Positions 43,806-52,458 of a stretch of DNA of 52,458 bases are shown here, piece after piece; positions within the stretch are counted from its first letter, which is position 1; the number at the start of each line of letters is the position of its first letter. Origin of the DNA: an uncultured Eggerthella sp. (GTDB lineage: Bacteria; Actinomycetota; Coriobacteriia; Coriobacteriales; Eggerthellaceae); the NCBI GenBank assembly GCA_902464295.1, contig CABQIW010000010.1, positions 1 through 52,458 of the forward strand, written 5' to 3'. Both the position numbers and the translations under genes were made by a program. A model generated the notes under the pieces. The model saw only the letters and a list, made by a program, of their open reading frames with translations. It was not told where the DNA came from and did no database searches.

Positions 43806-44057
43806 ATCTCATACTCCTTTCGGAGCTCTTACACACCAATAATGATGTGACAAACAGTACTATCTTTGTTTTGCGTTCGTTGCATGAATCGCAAAACGTG
43901 GCGAACATGTTATAGAGCGGACATAAAGAGTACAAGTGCCGTAAGAAAACTCGCAATCTCTCCATGTTTTGTACGCAAGATGCAGACAAAACAAAAAGCA
44001 TTGCGCGTTCACCTACAACGAACGATGAAGCACACGAGATATGACGAAGCGCTGCGT

Positions 44058-45485
44058 TTAGCCGAGCCCGAACCACAGCGCGAACTTCGGCGCATAGCCC
44101 ATCACGAAGATGATCCCGATCAGGATCGGCACGCCGAACGTGAGCCAATAGCGTGACCAGCGCGGGAATTTGATGCCTTCGCCAACATCGGCAGCTTTAA
44201 GGAAATTATCCCAACCCCACCCACTGCGCGTGACACAGAAGATCACATAGAGCAAACTACCCAATGGCAACAGATTATTAGATACGATGAAGTCTTCGAT
44301 CGACTGGATATCGCCGATGCCCGGAATCCCCACACCCGACCACACATTGAAGCCAAGCGCACACGGAATGCTCAAAATCGTCACAAGCAACGCAGTACGA
44401 GCGATCGCTTGCGAGCGCGATACGTTCCACCGTTCCATCGTGAACGTGATGAGACACTCGAACACCGCAATGATGGTCGAGAGCGCGGCAAAACTCATGA
44501 ACACGAAGAACAGCGTTCCCCAAACTTGACCGAAAGGCATCTGCTCGAATACATTTGGCAAGGTAACGAACACGAGCGCTGGCCCCTGATCAGGAGCAAC
44601 AGCGAACGCGAAGCACGCAGGAAAGATGATAAGGCCCGCCACGATCGCCACGAACGTATCGAGGCCGCAGATGCGCAACGCTTCACCCGTGAGCGCGCGA
44701 TCGTTGCCAATGCGCGAACCGAACACTTCCATGGCACCAATGCCGAGCGAGAGCGTGAAGAACGCCTGGCCCATAGCCGCATACACGACTTCGCCGAAAT
44801 GCCCGATGCCGCCACCGAACATCTTCTCGAAATCGGGAATGAGATAGAATTCGAGACCTGCCTCTGCCCCAGGGAGCGTGACCGAGCGAAACACAAGCGC
44901 TACCATCACGAACAACAGGCAGATCATCATGATCTTCGTGATGCGCTCGACACCTTTCTGCAGACCGAGGCTGCACACGAGAAAGCCGATCACGATGACC
45001 GCGAGCATCCAACCGAGCATTTCGGTAGGGCTGCCGAGCATCGCAGAGAACACGCCTGCAACCCCTTCGACGCTTTGACCGACGAACTCGCCGGTGGCCA
45101 TCTTCGCCATGTAAGCGAGCATCCAGCCACACACAACGGTGTAGAACATCATCAGGATCATGCAGCCGATATACGACCACCAACTGAACCAGTTCCATTT
45201 ACCTGAAGGCTGCAAGCGTTCGAAGGCACGCGCGCAACTGCGCTGGCTCGCACGGCCGATCGCGAATTCCATGATCATGACAGGAAGGCCAAGGATCACA
45301 AGGAAGATCAAATAGAGCAGGATAAAAGCTGCGCCACCATATTCGCCAGCAATATAAGGAAAACGCCAAACGTTGCCGAGCCCGATCGCACACCCTGCGC
45401 TGATGAGAATGAAGCCAAGACGCGAAGTGAAGTGCTCACGTCCGCCGTTTGAGGAAACGGTGCCTTGAGATTCTTTGATTGCCAT
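44058..45485 (-). CDS. NSS-family sodium-dependent amino-acid symporter
   Basis: From the ATG at 45485 (AAAGGATG upstream) the protein has 475 residues and about twelve helices. The family mark GCAIGLGNVWRFPYIAGEYGG in helix 1 contains the sodium- and substrate-binding backbone. Later features are GMGQAFFTLSLGIG-like AAMGQAFFTLSLGIGA in helix 6 and FMSFAALSTIIAVFE in helix 8. Prokaryotic members (LeuT, MhsT, TnaT) import amino acids such as leucine or tryptophan. The longer frame to 45518 puts its ATG inside or before the ribosome binding site and is rejected. Confidence 0.95.
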   Translation of the reverse strand: MAIKESQGTVSSNGGREHFTSRLGFILISAGCAIGLGNVWRFPYIAGEYGGAAFILLYLIFLVILGLPVMIMEFAIGRASQRSCARAFERLQPSGKWNWFSWWSYIGCMILMMFYTVVCGWMLAYMAKMATGEFVGQSVEGVAGVFSAMLGSPTEMLGWMLAVIVIGFLVCSLGLQKGVERITKIMMICLLFVMVALVFRSVTLPGAEAGLEFYLIPDFEKMFGGGIGHFGEVVYAAMGQAFFTLSLGIGAMEVFGSRIGNDRALTGEALRICGLDTFVAIVAGLIIFPACFAFAVAPDQGPALVFVTLPNVFEQMPFGQVWGTLFFVFMSFAALSTIIAVFECLITFTMERWNVSRSQAIARTALLVTILSIPCALGFNVWSGVGIPGIGDIQSIEDFIVSNNLLPLGSLLYVIFCVTRSGWGWDNFLKAADVGEGIKFPRWSRYWLTFGVPILIGIIFVMGYAPKFALWFGLG

Positions 45486-45579
45486 GAACATCCTTTGACG
45501 CGAAAAACCGACGCGCAAGATTACGCAGTACGATTGTGCGCGAAAATACGCTCACCTGCCCGAAGAATTCGCTCGTTGG

Positions 45580-48531
45580 CTAGCTAACCCATTTCTTCAG
45601 CATACGAACGAGCGTTTCGATCTCGAGCGGCTTCGACATATGATCGTTCATGCCAGCACTGCGCGCATGACGCACATCTTCAGCGAAGGCATCGGCTGAA
45701 AGCGCAACGATCGGGATCTGACCCATATCGGGGCGCTTATCAGCTTGAGCGCGAATGGCCGAAGCTGCTTCATGGCCGTTCATGACCGGCATCTGGATAT
45801 CCATGAGCACGATGTCGTAATAGCCCGGTTCATGCTCGAGCAACATATCGAGCGCGAGCTTGCCGTTCTCGGCATGCTCGACGGCCGCGCCCGTCATCTC
45901 GACCAGCTCACGGGCGATCTCGGCTGCCATGGGGTTATCTTCGGTGAGCAGAACGCGCTTGCCTTGGAACGCAAGCTCTTCGAGCATCGCCTTCTCATCG
46001 ATCACGCTCTTCATCTCGCCCACGAGCAGCTCTTTCATCACTTGCACCAAACGAGAACGGAACAGCGGCTTGGAGATGAAGGCATCAACGCCTACCTGGC
46101 GTGCTTCTTGTTCGATCATTGACCAATCGTAAGCGGAAAGGATGATGATCGGCACTGCCTCATTCGTTGCCTCGCGAATATGCTTGGCAGCTTCAAGACC
46201 GCTCATGCCCGGCATGCGCCAATCAAGGATGACCACGCGATACGGATCGTTATCGAGCCTGTTCTTGACCGCTTCGATGCCTGCCGGACCCGAGAGGCGG
46301 AATTCAGACTTCATGCCAATATCGTCGAGCAGGATGCAGGCACCTTCGCAGGCAACTTCATCGTCGTCGACGACCAGGACAGGGATTCCTTCAAGATCGC
46401 TCAGGTCTTCCTGTTCGGCATCGCGCAATTTCATGTGAACCATAACGGTGAAGGTGGTGCCTTCGCCCTCTTTCGATTCGACATCGATCGTGCCGCTCAT
46501 AAGGCTGACCACACTCTTTACGATGGCCATGCCAAGGCCCGTACCTTCGACCTTCGTGGTACGCGAATCGTTCGCGCGAGAGAAAGGCTCGAAGAGGCGC
46601 TTCATGAATTCTTCGCTCATGCCGCATCCGGTGTCGCTGAACTCGAACTCGTAGCACGCACTGGATTGGATCGAGCTCGGAAGCTCGGTGATGCGCAGCC
46701 CGATGGTACCCCCTTCTGGCGTGAACTTGACCGAGTTGCCCATGATGTTCACGAACACCTGCTGCAAACGGGTGGGATCGCCCAGAACATGCTCGTGCTT
46801 GATATCGACAAGCTCGACTTTGAGCTCCTGGTGCTTGGCTGCGATCTGGGGGTTCATCATAGTGATGAGATTCTCGATCGACTCGGAGAGGTCGAAGGGC
46901 TCTTCTGCCAGATCGATCGAGCCTGATTCGATCTTAGCCATATCGAGCACTTCGTTGATCAGGCCAAGCAGATGGCGCGAAGCCGACGTGATGTTCGTAA
47001 GGCATTCACGCACGCGCTCAGGATCATTGACATGCATACCTGCGATAGCGGTAAGACCCATGATGGAGTTCATAGGGGTACGGATGTCATGCGACATTGA
47101 ATTGAGGAAGTCGCTCTTAGCCTGCGAAGCGTGCTCAGCTGCTTTGAATGCATCTTCGAGTGCGATATGCGCACGCAGTTCTTCCGCCTTCGCATCCGTA
47201 ACGTCTTGGATAGCCACGAGCACACTGGTCGGCTTGCCTTGCGCATCGCGTGCAAGACAGAGGATCGAGGCCTGATACCAGCACGGATTCTCTCGATCGT
47301 TCGTACGCCATTCCTCTTGGATGAAGCGTACACCTGGAGTGAGAATGCTGGCGATATTGTCCTTGTCGAATTTCTCGTGAGCATCAGTTGAGAGCGAATT
47401 CTTATCGATGACCTTGTCGAAGAACTGACGCAGGTCAGACGCATTGCCCCGCGGCGGAATGCTCTTCTGCTGACTATCGTTCTTCAAGAATTCGTAGGTG
47501 TGCTTCTCGAGATCGACCGTGAAAAGACTATCGAACAGATTGGTCGAGGCGTCGATGATGCGCGTAGCTTCCTGGCGCTCGAGCAGCAGCTCTTGGTTCT
47601 CACGACGAGCTTGCATGGTAAGCACCACGATCACCACGATCGCCGCAAGGAGCACACCTCCTACTAGGATGAAGCCCGACGTGTTCGCGCGAAGGAGCAT
47701 CTCATTGGTGATGCTTGCGGGGAACGAACGCACGAGCATCCAATCGAAATCGGGAAGTTTCGTGACGAACGTATTGCCCGTGCCTTCGGAAGTGTCATAC
47801 GTGAAGCTGACCGTGTTGCCTTCTGCGATATCAACATCAAGCACTGCAAGCTGTTCTTCGTTAAGCCCGCGCGCGATGAATATCTCATCGATATTGCGTG
47901 CATCTGGTTTCACCGAGCCCGCCATCGCTACCATCGTGCCATTGCGCTCGCAAAGATAGGTAGGGGTGGACTGTCCGTAGAACTCGGTGGTCATAACTTC
48001 CGTGAGCGATTCTTCGCGGAGCACCGAAGCCATGATGCCGATCACTTCATTATCCAAAACAACCGGTGCATAGAAGACGACGGCGTTTTGACCATCGAAG
48101 ATCGTGCTATCGACATAGCACATACCGCTCTTACCCTGTACACCTTCGATATAGTATTCACGGTCGGTCGCATCGGCAGTGGAGCCATCGTTGTTATATG
48201 CCGTACCCTGCGCATCGATGAAGAAAGTATGGTCGAACTGGGCATTATCGAGGATGGTTGCCGCAGTACGCGGATTGAAGCCCTCGTCGCTGATCGCATC
48301 TCCATACACCACCGCTGCCGTCTGCACGCTCTGCAGCGAAGAGGAGAACGTATCGTTCACGCGACGCACCGTTTGATTGGTGGAGGTTTCGAGGTACTGC
48401 GTATTCTGATCGATGATGCGTTGAGTGTTCACGTTCATGAAAACAACGAGCGCAACGACCACGACCACGACAGCGGCACAGACGGTAATGATAAGATTGC
48501 GCGTCTTATTCTTTGGTTTTGTGCTTTCCAT
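45580..48531 (-). CDS. hybrid histidine kinase with Cache sensor and two receivers
   Basis: The product is 983 residues from the ATG at 48531 (AGGG upstream). Two membrane helices (about 13-32 and 286-306) frame an extracellular dCache-like sensor (about 33-285). A PAS-like region (about 320-450) follows, then HisKA with His481 in NSMSHDIRTPMN, HATPase with NIMGNSVKFTPEGG, SDTGCGM and GTGLGMAIVK, and two receivers with Asp in VILDWRMPGMSG and IVLMDIQMPVMNG. The extracellular Cache suggests a small-molecule ligand, perhaps an amino acid, and the next gene downstream is an amino-acid symporter, but the link is only positional. Confidence 0.93.
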   Translation of the reverse strand: MESTKPKNKTRNLIITVCAAVVVVVVALVVFMNVNTQRIIDQNTQYLETSTNQTVRRVNDTFSSSLQSVQTAAVVYGDAISDEGFNPRTAATILDNAQFDHTFFIDAQGTAYNNDGSTADATDREYYIEGVQGKSGMCYVDSTIFDGQNAVVFYAPVVLDNEVIGIMASVLREESLTEVMTTEFYGQSTPTYLCERNGTMVAMAGSVKPDARNIDEIFIARGLNEEQLAVLDVDIAEGNTVSFTYDTSEGTGNTFVTKLPDFDWMLVRSFPASITNEMLLRANTSGFILVGGVLLAAIVVIVVLTMQARRENQELLLERQEATRIIDASTNLFDSLFTVDLEKHTYEFLKNDSQQKSIPPRGNASDLRQFFDKVIDKNSLSTDAHEKFDKDNIASILTPGVRFIQEEWRTNDRENPCWYQASILCLARDAQGKPTSVLVAIQDVTDAKAEELRAHIALEDAFKAAEHASQAKSDFLNSMSHDIRTPMNSIMGLTAIAGMHVNDPERVRECLTNITSASRHLLGLINEVLDMAKIESGSIDLAEEPFDLSESIENLITMMNPQIAAKHQELKVELVDIKHEHVLGDPTRLQQVFVNIMGNSVKFTPEGGTIGLRITELPSSIQSSACYEFEFSDTGCGMSEEFMKRLFEPFSRANDSRTTKVEGTGLGMAIVKSVVSLMSGTIDVESKEGEGTTFTVMVHMKLRDAEQEDLSDLEGIPVLVVDDDEVACEGACILLDDIGMKSEFRLSGPAGIEAVKNRLDNDPYRVVILDWRMPGMSGLEAAKHIREATNEAVPIIILSAYDWSMIEQEARQVGVDAFISKPLFRSRLVQVMKELLVGEMKSVIDEKAMLEELAFQGKRVLLTEDNPMAAEIARELVEMTGAAVEHAENGKLALDMLLEHEPGYYDIVLMDIQMPVMNGHEAASAIRAQADKRPDMGQIPIVALSADAFAEDVRHARSAGMNDHMSKPLEIETLVRMLKKWVS

Positions 48532-48679
48532 GGGAAACCCTATCTTATGAAAATATATGGCATATATGCAGCTCAACGGTTACTTTTCACCCCTGAACCG
48601 CACTGCTTTGGTGCAGGTATGAAGATGCTCGTAATTATACACTAAGCCGCTTTGAACTACCGCTTTCAACTCCACTTTC

Positions 48680-48862
48680 ATGCCTGCCCGCAAGAAAGTT
48701 CACGAACCCTTCAACTTAAAAGATGACAAACTACCCACAGCTTCGAGCGATGAGGGATGGCAGCTCGTCGGGCGCCCTACAATGGATTTGCAGACAACCA
48801 AAGTGACCTTGGGTTCAGGCGCTTTAACGGCGAAACGAGCAGACGGGACAACGTGCGGATAG
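48680..48862 (+). CDS. possible 60-residue protein upstream of the SDR gene
   Basis: A small frame (starting MPARKKVHEPFNLKD) ends one base before the ATG of the SDR gene, so it could be a coupled leader gene. It is hydrophilic, matches nothing I know and has no ribosome binding site. The tight junction is the only argument in favour; it may be chance. Confidence 0.25.
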   Translation: MPARKKVHEPFNLKDDKLPTASSDEGWQLVGRPTMDLQTTKVTLGSGALTAKRADGTTCG

Positions 48863-48863
48863 T

Positions 48864-49676
48864 ATGAGTGAAACGCCGAAACATATCGCGATCGTAACGG
48901 GCGCTTCGAGCGGGCTCGGGCTTGAGTTCGTGCGTCAGCTCGACGTGCGCTCGAGCGTGACCGATGCCGATACCGGTGTGCATCACATCGATGAATTCTG
49001 GCTGGTGGCGCGCAACACTACGAAACTCGAAGAGGTCGCAGCCGATCTGCTCACCCCTGCGCGCGCGGTTTCAGCTGACCTTTCAAAACAAGAAGACATC
49101 GATCGCATCGAAGCGGACCTGGGCGAAGCAAACGGCATAGTTACCTATCTGGTGAATTGCGCGGGCTTTGGCAGGTTCGGATCATGGAAAGATATCGCCA
49201 ACGACGATGCGGCTGCGATGATCGAACTTGATGCCCGCGCGGTGGTAGCGCTCACGCGCGCCTGCTTGCCGCACATGAAGCGCGGTTCGCGCATCATCGA
49301 AGTTGCCTCGGCTGCTGCATTTTGCCCGCTTCCTTATATGAATGTTTATGCCGCATCGAAAGCGTTCGTACTGCGCTACACCCGCGCGCTACGTTGGGAG
49401 TTGCACGGCAGCGGTATCACCGCAACGGCGCTGTGCCCTACCTGGGTGAAGACTGGCTTCGAAGCCCAAGCACGCATGAGCGGCAACGCGCGCGCCGTGA
49501 ACCACCTGCTCTTCGCGCAAAAGGCTTCCACGGTGGTTTCGCGGGCACTGTTCATGAATCGCATGCATGCTGCCGTTGCCTGCTGCAGCATTCCCTCGTT
49601 TTTCCTGCGCATCATCGGCAAGATCGTGCCGAATTGCATCACCATGTGGGGCTGGAACTTCATCCGCCGCCTCTAA
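48864..49676 (+). CDS. short-chain dehydrogenase/reductase
   Basis: A 270-residue SDR enzyme. The nucleotide-binding motif TGASSGLG (13-20) and NCAG mark the Rossmann fold, and the catalytic residues are the Ser in VASAAAF and YAASK (Tyr, Lys). The variant chain ending with a hydrophobic C-terminus (SFFLRIIGKIVPN) suggests contact with the membrane. A threonine/arginine pattern for NADP versus NAD is not clear. Substrate unknown. It starts just after a possible small ORF and ends before structured repeat B. Confidence 0.88.
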   Translation: MSETPKHIAIVTGASSGLGLEFVRQLDVRSSVTDADTGVHHIDEFWLVARNTTKLEEVAADLLTPARAVSADLSKQEDIDRIEADLGEANGIVTYLVNCAGFGRFGSWKDIANDDAAAMIELDARAVVALTRACLPHMKRGSRIIEVASAAAFCPLPYMNVYAASKAFVLRYTRALRWELHGSGITATALCPTWVKTGFEAQARMSGNARAVNHLLFAQKASTVVSRALFMNRMHAAVACCSIPSFFLRIIGKIVPNCITMWGWNFIRRL

Positions 49677-49719
49677 AAGAAGACGAACTGCCCAGTCGCT
49701 CGTCATCTTTTTTGGTTCG

Positions 49720-49876
49720 ATCAGCGTCGAGCGCGAGACACGAGGTTCCCCACTTCCCTGCTCAAGAACCTGCATTTTGCAGGTTCTTTCGTGCGTCGCT
49801 GCTTTGCTCGGGTTTTATTACTAATGAATTTAGTCGGCAAAGAGTCACCTCGTTGCCTCACCCTCTCCGCTGATTG
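49720..49876 (-). ncRNA. structured repeat element, copy B (candidate structured RNA)
   Basis: This is the second copy of the element at 28283-28450, reversed. Identical blocks are 49830-49848 (19 bases) and 49789-49822 (34 bases). Read on the minus strand, its ends pair at 17 of 20 positions including two G-U pairs, and its inner hairpin (49764-49788) has an 11-bp perfect stem whose sequence differs from copy A while pairing is kept. It fills most of the gap between the SDR gene and gltB. Function unknown. Confidence 0.6.
49764..49788 (+). terminator. hairpin that may end SDR transcription
   Basis: AAGAACCTGCA and TGCAGGTTCTT form a perfect 11-bp stem with a TTT loop, followed on the plus strand by a short TC. 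It is part of structured repeat B. It lies about 90 bases after the SDR stop and could act as a terminator, although the T-run is weak. Confidence 0.35.
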
Positions 49877-49991
49877 AGCACAAAAGTGAGCAAGATAACG
49901 ATTTAACGCACGCGAAACAATCGCGCAATATTGGTGACACAGAGCTTCCGTAAGGTAGTAACACCTTAAAACATGCGAAAAGGGGTACTAC
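49877..49991. other. leader region of gltB
   Basis: Together with repeat B this completes a gap of 315 bp without a protein gene. AAGGGG six bases before the ATG at 49992 is a clear ribosome binding site. A -35/-10 pair such as TTGGTG and TAGTAA can be imagined but is not convincing. Confidence 0.4.
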
Positions 49992-52458
49992 ATGAGAAGC
50001 GAAGCAACATGCGCACTCGCGCATCCTTGCGAACCCATGCGCGCAGAACAAGACGCGCAGCGAATCACCCAACAGGCTCGAATGCACTTGCCTCAAGCAG
50101 CCACACCACAACCGAGCATGTATCGCAGCTCGTTCGAGCACGATGCGTGCGGCATTGGCGCGCTCGCCAACATCAAAGGTGTGCGCTCCCACCAGATGGT
50201 GGACGATGCGCTCTCCGTGCTCGTGAACTTGGAGCACCGCGGCGGCGTTGGCCTGGAGCGCAACACGGGAGATGGCGCCGGCATCCTGCTGCAGATCCCG
50301 CACCGTTTCTTCCGTAAGGAAGCACAAAAGTGCGGCAGCCTGCTGCCTGACGAAGGTGATTATGGCGTGGCCATGCTCTTCCTCCCCACCGACGAACACG
50401 GCATAGCCGAAGCTATGCGCATCTTCGAAGATGGTTGCATCGAAGAGGGCATCCCGCTACTCTTCTGGCGTGATGTGCCAATCGACCCCCACGACCTAGG
50501 CCAAGCCGCGCTCGATTGCATGCCCACCATCAAGCAGGCATTCCTCGGTCGTCCTGCCGATTGCGAAACGAATGAAGATTTCGAACGTCGCTTATATATA
50601 GGTAGGCGCACCATCGAAAAGCGCGCGAAGGAAACGCAGAGCCTAGACGACAAGACCTTCTACGTCTGCTCGATGAGCGCTCGCACGATCGTGTACAAGG
50701 GCATGCTCGTCTCCACGCAGATGCGCGGTTTCTTCAAGGACTTGGATGATGCCTCTTGCGAAACTGCCATCGCGCTCGTGCATTCGCGCTACTCCACCAA
50801 CACCACGCCTTCGTGGGAGCGCGCGCACCCCAATCGTTACATGGTGCACAACGGCGAGATCAACACGCTGCGCTGCAACGTGAACTGGACGCTCGCCCGC
50901 GAGCCGCACCTCTATTCGCCGGTCATGGGCCCTTCGCTCGAGAAGGTGCTGCCCGTGTTCAACGGCGAAGGCTCCGACTCGGCCATGCTCGATAACATGC
51001 TCGAATTCATCACCATGAACGGCCGCAGCTTGCCGCGCGCCATCTCGATGCTGCTGCCCGAACCATGGGACAAGAACCCCACGCTTTCCGCGAAGCGCAG
51101 TGCCTGGGGCGAATATCAATCCATGCTCACGGAAGCCTGGGAAGGCCCCGCAGCTATCGCGTTCACCGACGGGATCATCATGGGCGCCGTGCTCGACCGC
51201 AATGGCTTGCGCCCCGCGCGCTATTACGTGACCTCCGACGATCGGCTCATTCTCTCCAGTGAAGCCGGTACGCTTGATGTCGACCCTGCGAAGATCCTGA
51301 TCGCAGGCAGTTTAGGGCCCGGTCAGATGCTCATCGTCGACCCGCGCGAAGGGCGCGTGATCTTCGATGACGAGATCAAGGATGACCTGGCGAACCAAGC
51401 ACCCTATCTCGACTGGATCAACGCTGAGACCCACACGCTCGACTCTCTCATCGCTCAAGCGACAGAACCGCTCGAGGCTGCCCCCGATGAAGGCATGGCC
51501 TTGAGCACTCGACAGGCTATACATGGTTACTTCTTCGACGATATCGAGGAAGCGATCATCCCTATGGCGGAAAAGGCAAAGGCGCCGTTGGCGTCGATGG
51601 GCGCGGATACCCCTCTCGCATGTTTATCGGAACATCCGCGCCGCTTTTTCCATTATTTCAACCAACTCTTCGCGCAGGTCACGAACCCCCCGATCGACGC
51701 GCTGCGCGAATCGCACCTCACCTCCACGCTGCTCTATCTTGGCAACCACGGCAATCTGCTCGAAGACGCGCGCACGAACTGCCGCCTAGTGCGACTCGAT
51801 ACGCCGCTGCTCACGCGTGATGCCTTCGAAGCGCTCGCCTCCATGGATGAGAAGGGTTTCAAGGGTGCGAAGATCTATGCGTCTTATCCGGCGGGCACCG
51901 AGAATGCCCATGCGCTGGCAGATGCCGTGAATCGCTTGTGCGAGCAGGCCGAAGAACTGGTACGCGATGGCGTGAGCATCCTTGCGATCTCCGATCGCGT
52001 AGGCGAAGGCGAAGTGCCGATGCCTTCCCTGCTGGCTGTTTCGAGCGTTCACAATCACCTGCTGCGTTGCGGTCTGCGCACGCAGGCGGATCTCATCGTG
52101 GAATGCGGCGATGCGATCACCGCGCACGATTTCGCCACGTTGGTGGGCTATTCCGCATCCGGCATCTACCCCTATCTTGCTCACGATACGATCGCTTCGC
52201 TAGCCGAGCGCGGCGTGCTTGAGACCGATGCCAAAACGGGTATCGCGAACTACAATGCCGCCATCCTCTCGGGCATCGTTTCGATCATGTCGAAGATGGG
52301 TATCTCGACCATGCAGGGCTACCACGCTGCACAGATCTTCGAGGCGGTCGGTCTTGCGAGCGAGCTCATCGATACGCACTTCACCGGCACGGTCAGCCGC
52401 ATCGGCGGGCTTTCGATCGACGATCTGCAGCATGAGTGCGACCTGCACTACGCTCAAG
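49992..52458 (+). CDS. gltB: glutamate synthase large subunit, N-terminal part (cut by window edge)
   Basis: The frame is open from ATG 49992 to the right edge (822 codons). Glutamate synthase moves the amide group of glutamine to 2-oxoglutarate. The N-terminal glutamine amidotransferase type 2 domain starts at Cys53 in FEHDACGIGA, the residue that becomes the N-terminal nucleophile after removal of a propeptide. HRGGVGLERNTGDGAGILLQIP and VHSRYSTNT with the YMVHNGEINT glutamine site follow. The central domain is reached near residue 470-800 (LLYLGNHGNLLEDA, LRTQADLIVECGDA). The FMN/Fe-S part lies beyond the window. The 52-residue propeptide is slightly longer than usual. Confidence 0.95.
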   Translation, partial: MRSEATCALAHPCEPMRAEQDAQRITQQARMHLPQAATPQPSMYRSSFEHDACGIGALANIKGVRSHQMVDDALSVLVNLEHRGGVGLERNTGDGAGILLQIPHRFFRKEAQKCGSLLPDEGDYGVAMLFLPTDEHGIAEAMRIFEDGCIEEGIPLLFWRDVPIDPHDLGQAALDCMPTIKQAFLGRPADCETNEDFERRLYIGRRTIEKRAKETQSLDDKTFYVCSMSARTIVYKGMLVSTQMRGFFKDLDDASCETAIALVHSRYSTNTTPSWERAHPNRYMVHNGEINTLRCNVNWTLAREPHLYSPVMGPSLEKVLPVFNGEGSDSAMLDNMLEFITMNGRSLPRAISMLLPEPWDKNPTLSAKRSAWGEYQSMLTEAWEGPAAIAFTDGIIMGAVLDRNGLRPARYYVTSDDRLILSSEAGTLDVDPAKILIAGSLGPGQMLIVDPREGRVIFDDEIKDDLANQAPYLDWINAETHTLDSLIAQATEPLEAAPDEGMALSTRQAIHGYFFDDIEEAIIPMAEKAKAPLASMGADTPLACLSEHPRRFFHYFNQLFAQVTNPPIDALRESHLTSTLLYLGNHGNLLEDARTNCRLVRLDTPLLTRDAFEALASMDEKGFKGAKIYASYPAGTENAHALADAVNRLCEQAEELVRDGVSILAISDRVGEGEVPMPSLLAVSSVHNHLLRCGLRTQADLIVECGDAITAHDFATLVGYSASGIYPYLAHDTIASLAERGVLETDAKTGIANYNAAILSGIVSIMSKMGISTMQGYHAAQIFEAVGLASELIDTHFTGTVSRIGGLSIDDLQHECDLHYAQ

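Noticed and set aside
43876..43907. Inverted repeat TTTTGCG/CGCAAAA upstream of the surface-protein gene
   Set aside because: Only 7-bp arms with a long loop and no clear promoter beside it; not enough to call an operator.
1..52458. CRISPR array, tRNA, rRNA, transposase or phage genes
   Set aside because: None found by eye on either strand; no regularly spaced repeats, cloverleaf sequences or integrase/transposase motifs were seen.

Overview
The window is a chromosomal stretch of a moderately high-GC, probably anaerobic actinobacterium. The best guess is Coriobacteriia, close to Eggerthellaceae/Slackia. This is inferred from the gene mix: soluble and Cache-type hybrid histidine kinases, a membrane-anchored LuxR regulator, an aldo/keto reductase with a ferredoxin domain, a BceRS-BceAB-type module and several apparently leaderless genes. 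No rRNA, tRNA, CRISPR array, transposase or phage gene was seen. Both ends cut genes: an MFS transporter at the left edge and the glutamate synthase large subunit at the right edge.

Region by region. 1-1.9 kb: MFS transporter and Fe-S aldo/keto reductase. 2.2-7.4 kb: an AT-richer accessory island with a PD-(D/E)XK-like protein, a Sau3AI-type (GATC) restriction enzyme, its cytosine-C5 methyltransferase and Vsr endonuclease, followed on the other strand by a three-gene set (HIRAN-domain protein, unknown, 48-residue protein). 7.5-13 kb: ABC-F ATPase with a long structured leader, alpha/beta hydrolase, secreted or anchored EEP phosphohydrolase, flavodoxin and ThpR. 13-18.1 kb: a complete peptide-antibiotic sensing/export module (response regulator, kinase, a 41-residue membrane protein too short for usual gene calling, ATPase, FtsX permease). 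18.2-24.3 kb: PAS diguanylate cyclase and two soluble hybrid kinases. 24.5-28.2 kb: aroD followed by a tight operon of esterase, condensation-type acyltransferase and zinc-ribbon membrane protein. 28.5-32.1 kb: flippase and a MarR-MATE efflux operon with twin operators. 32.1-38.1 kb: an MFS gene fragment, an ABC-2 export operon, a divergent membrane LuxR regulator and an intact MFS paralogue of the fragment. 38.2-42.4 kb: acetate kinase, aminotransferase and an SOS-controlled Y-family polymerase with a YolD-like partner. 42.5-49.7 kb: LPXTG-like surface protein, NSS amino-acid symporter, Cache hybrid kinase with two receivers, and SDR. 50 kb to end: gltB.

The most unusual signal is a structured repeat of about 160 bases present twice in opposite orientation (28283-28450 and 49720-49876). 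Its long stems are kept by G-U pairs and compensatory changes, which suggests an undescribed structured RNA or a small mobile element. Other points of interest are a methyltransferase promoter with GATC inside its -35 box, an attenuator-like leader on the ABC-F gene with a three-codon leader ORF, and an operon of unknown function at 25.2-28.2 kb. All functions are read from sequence motifs and family memory; no search was run.
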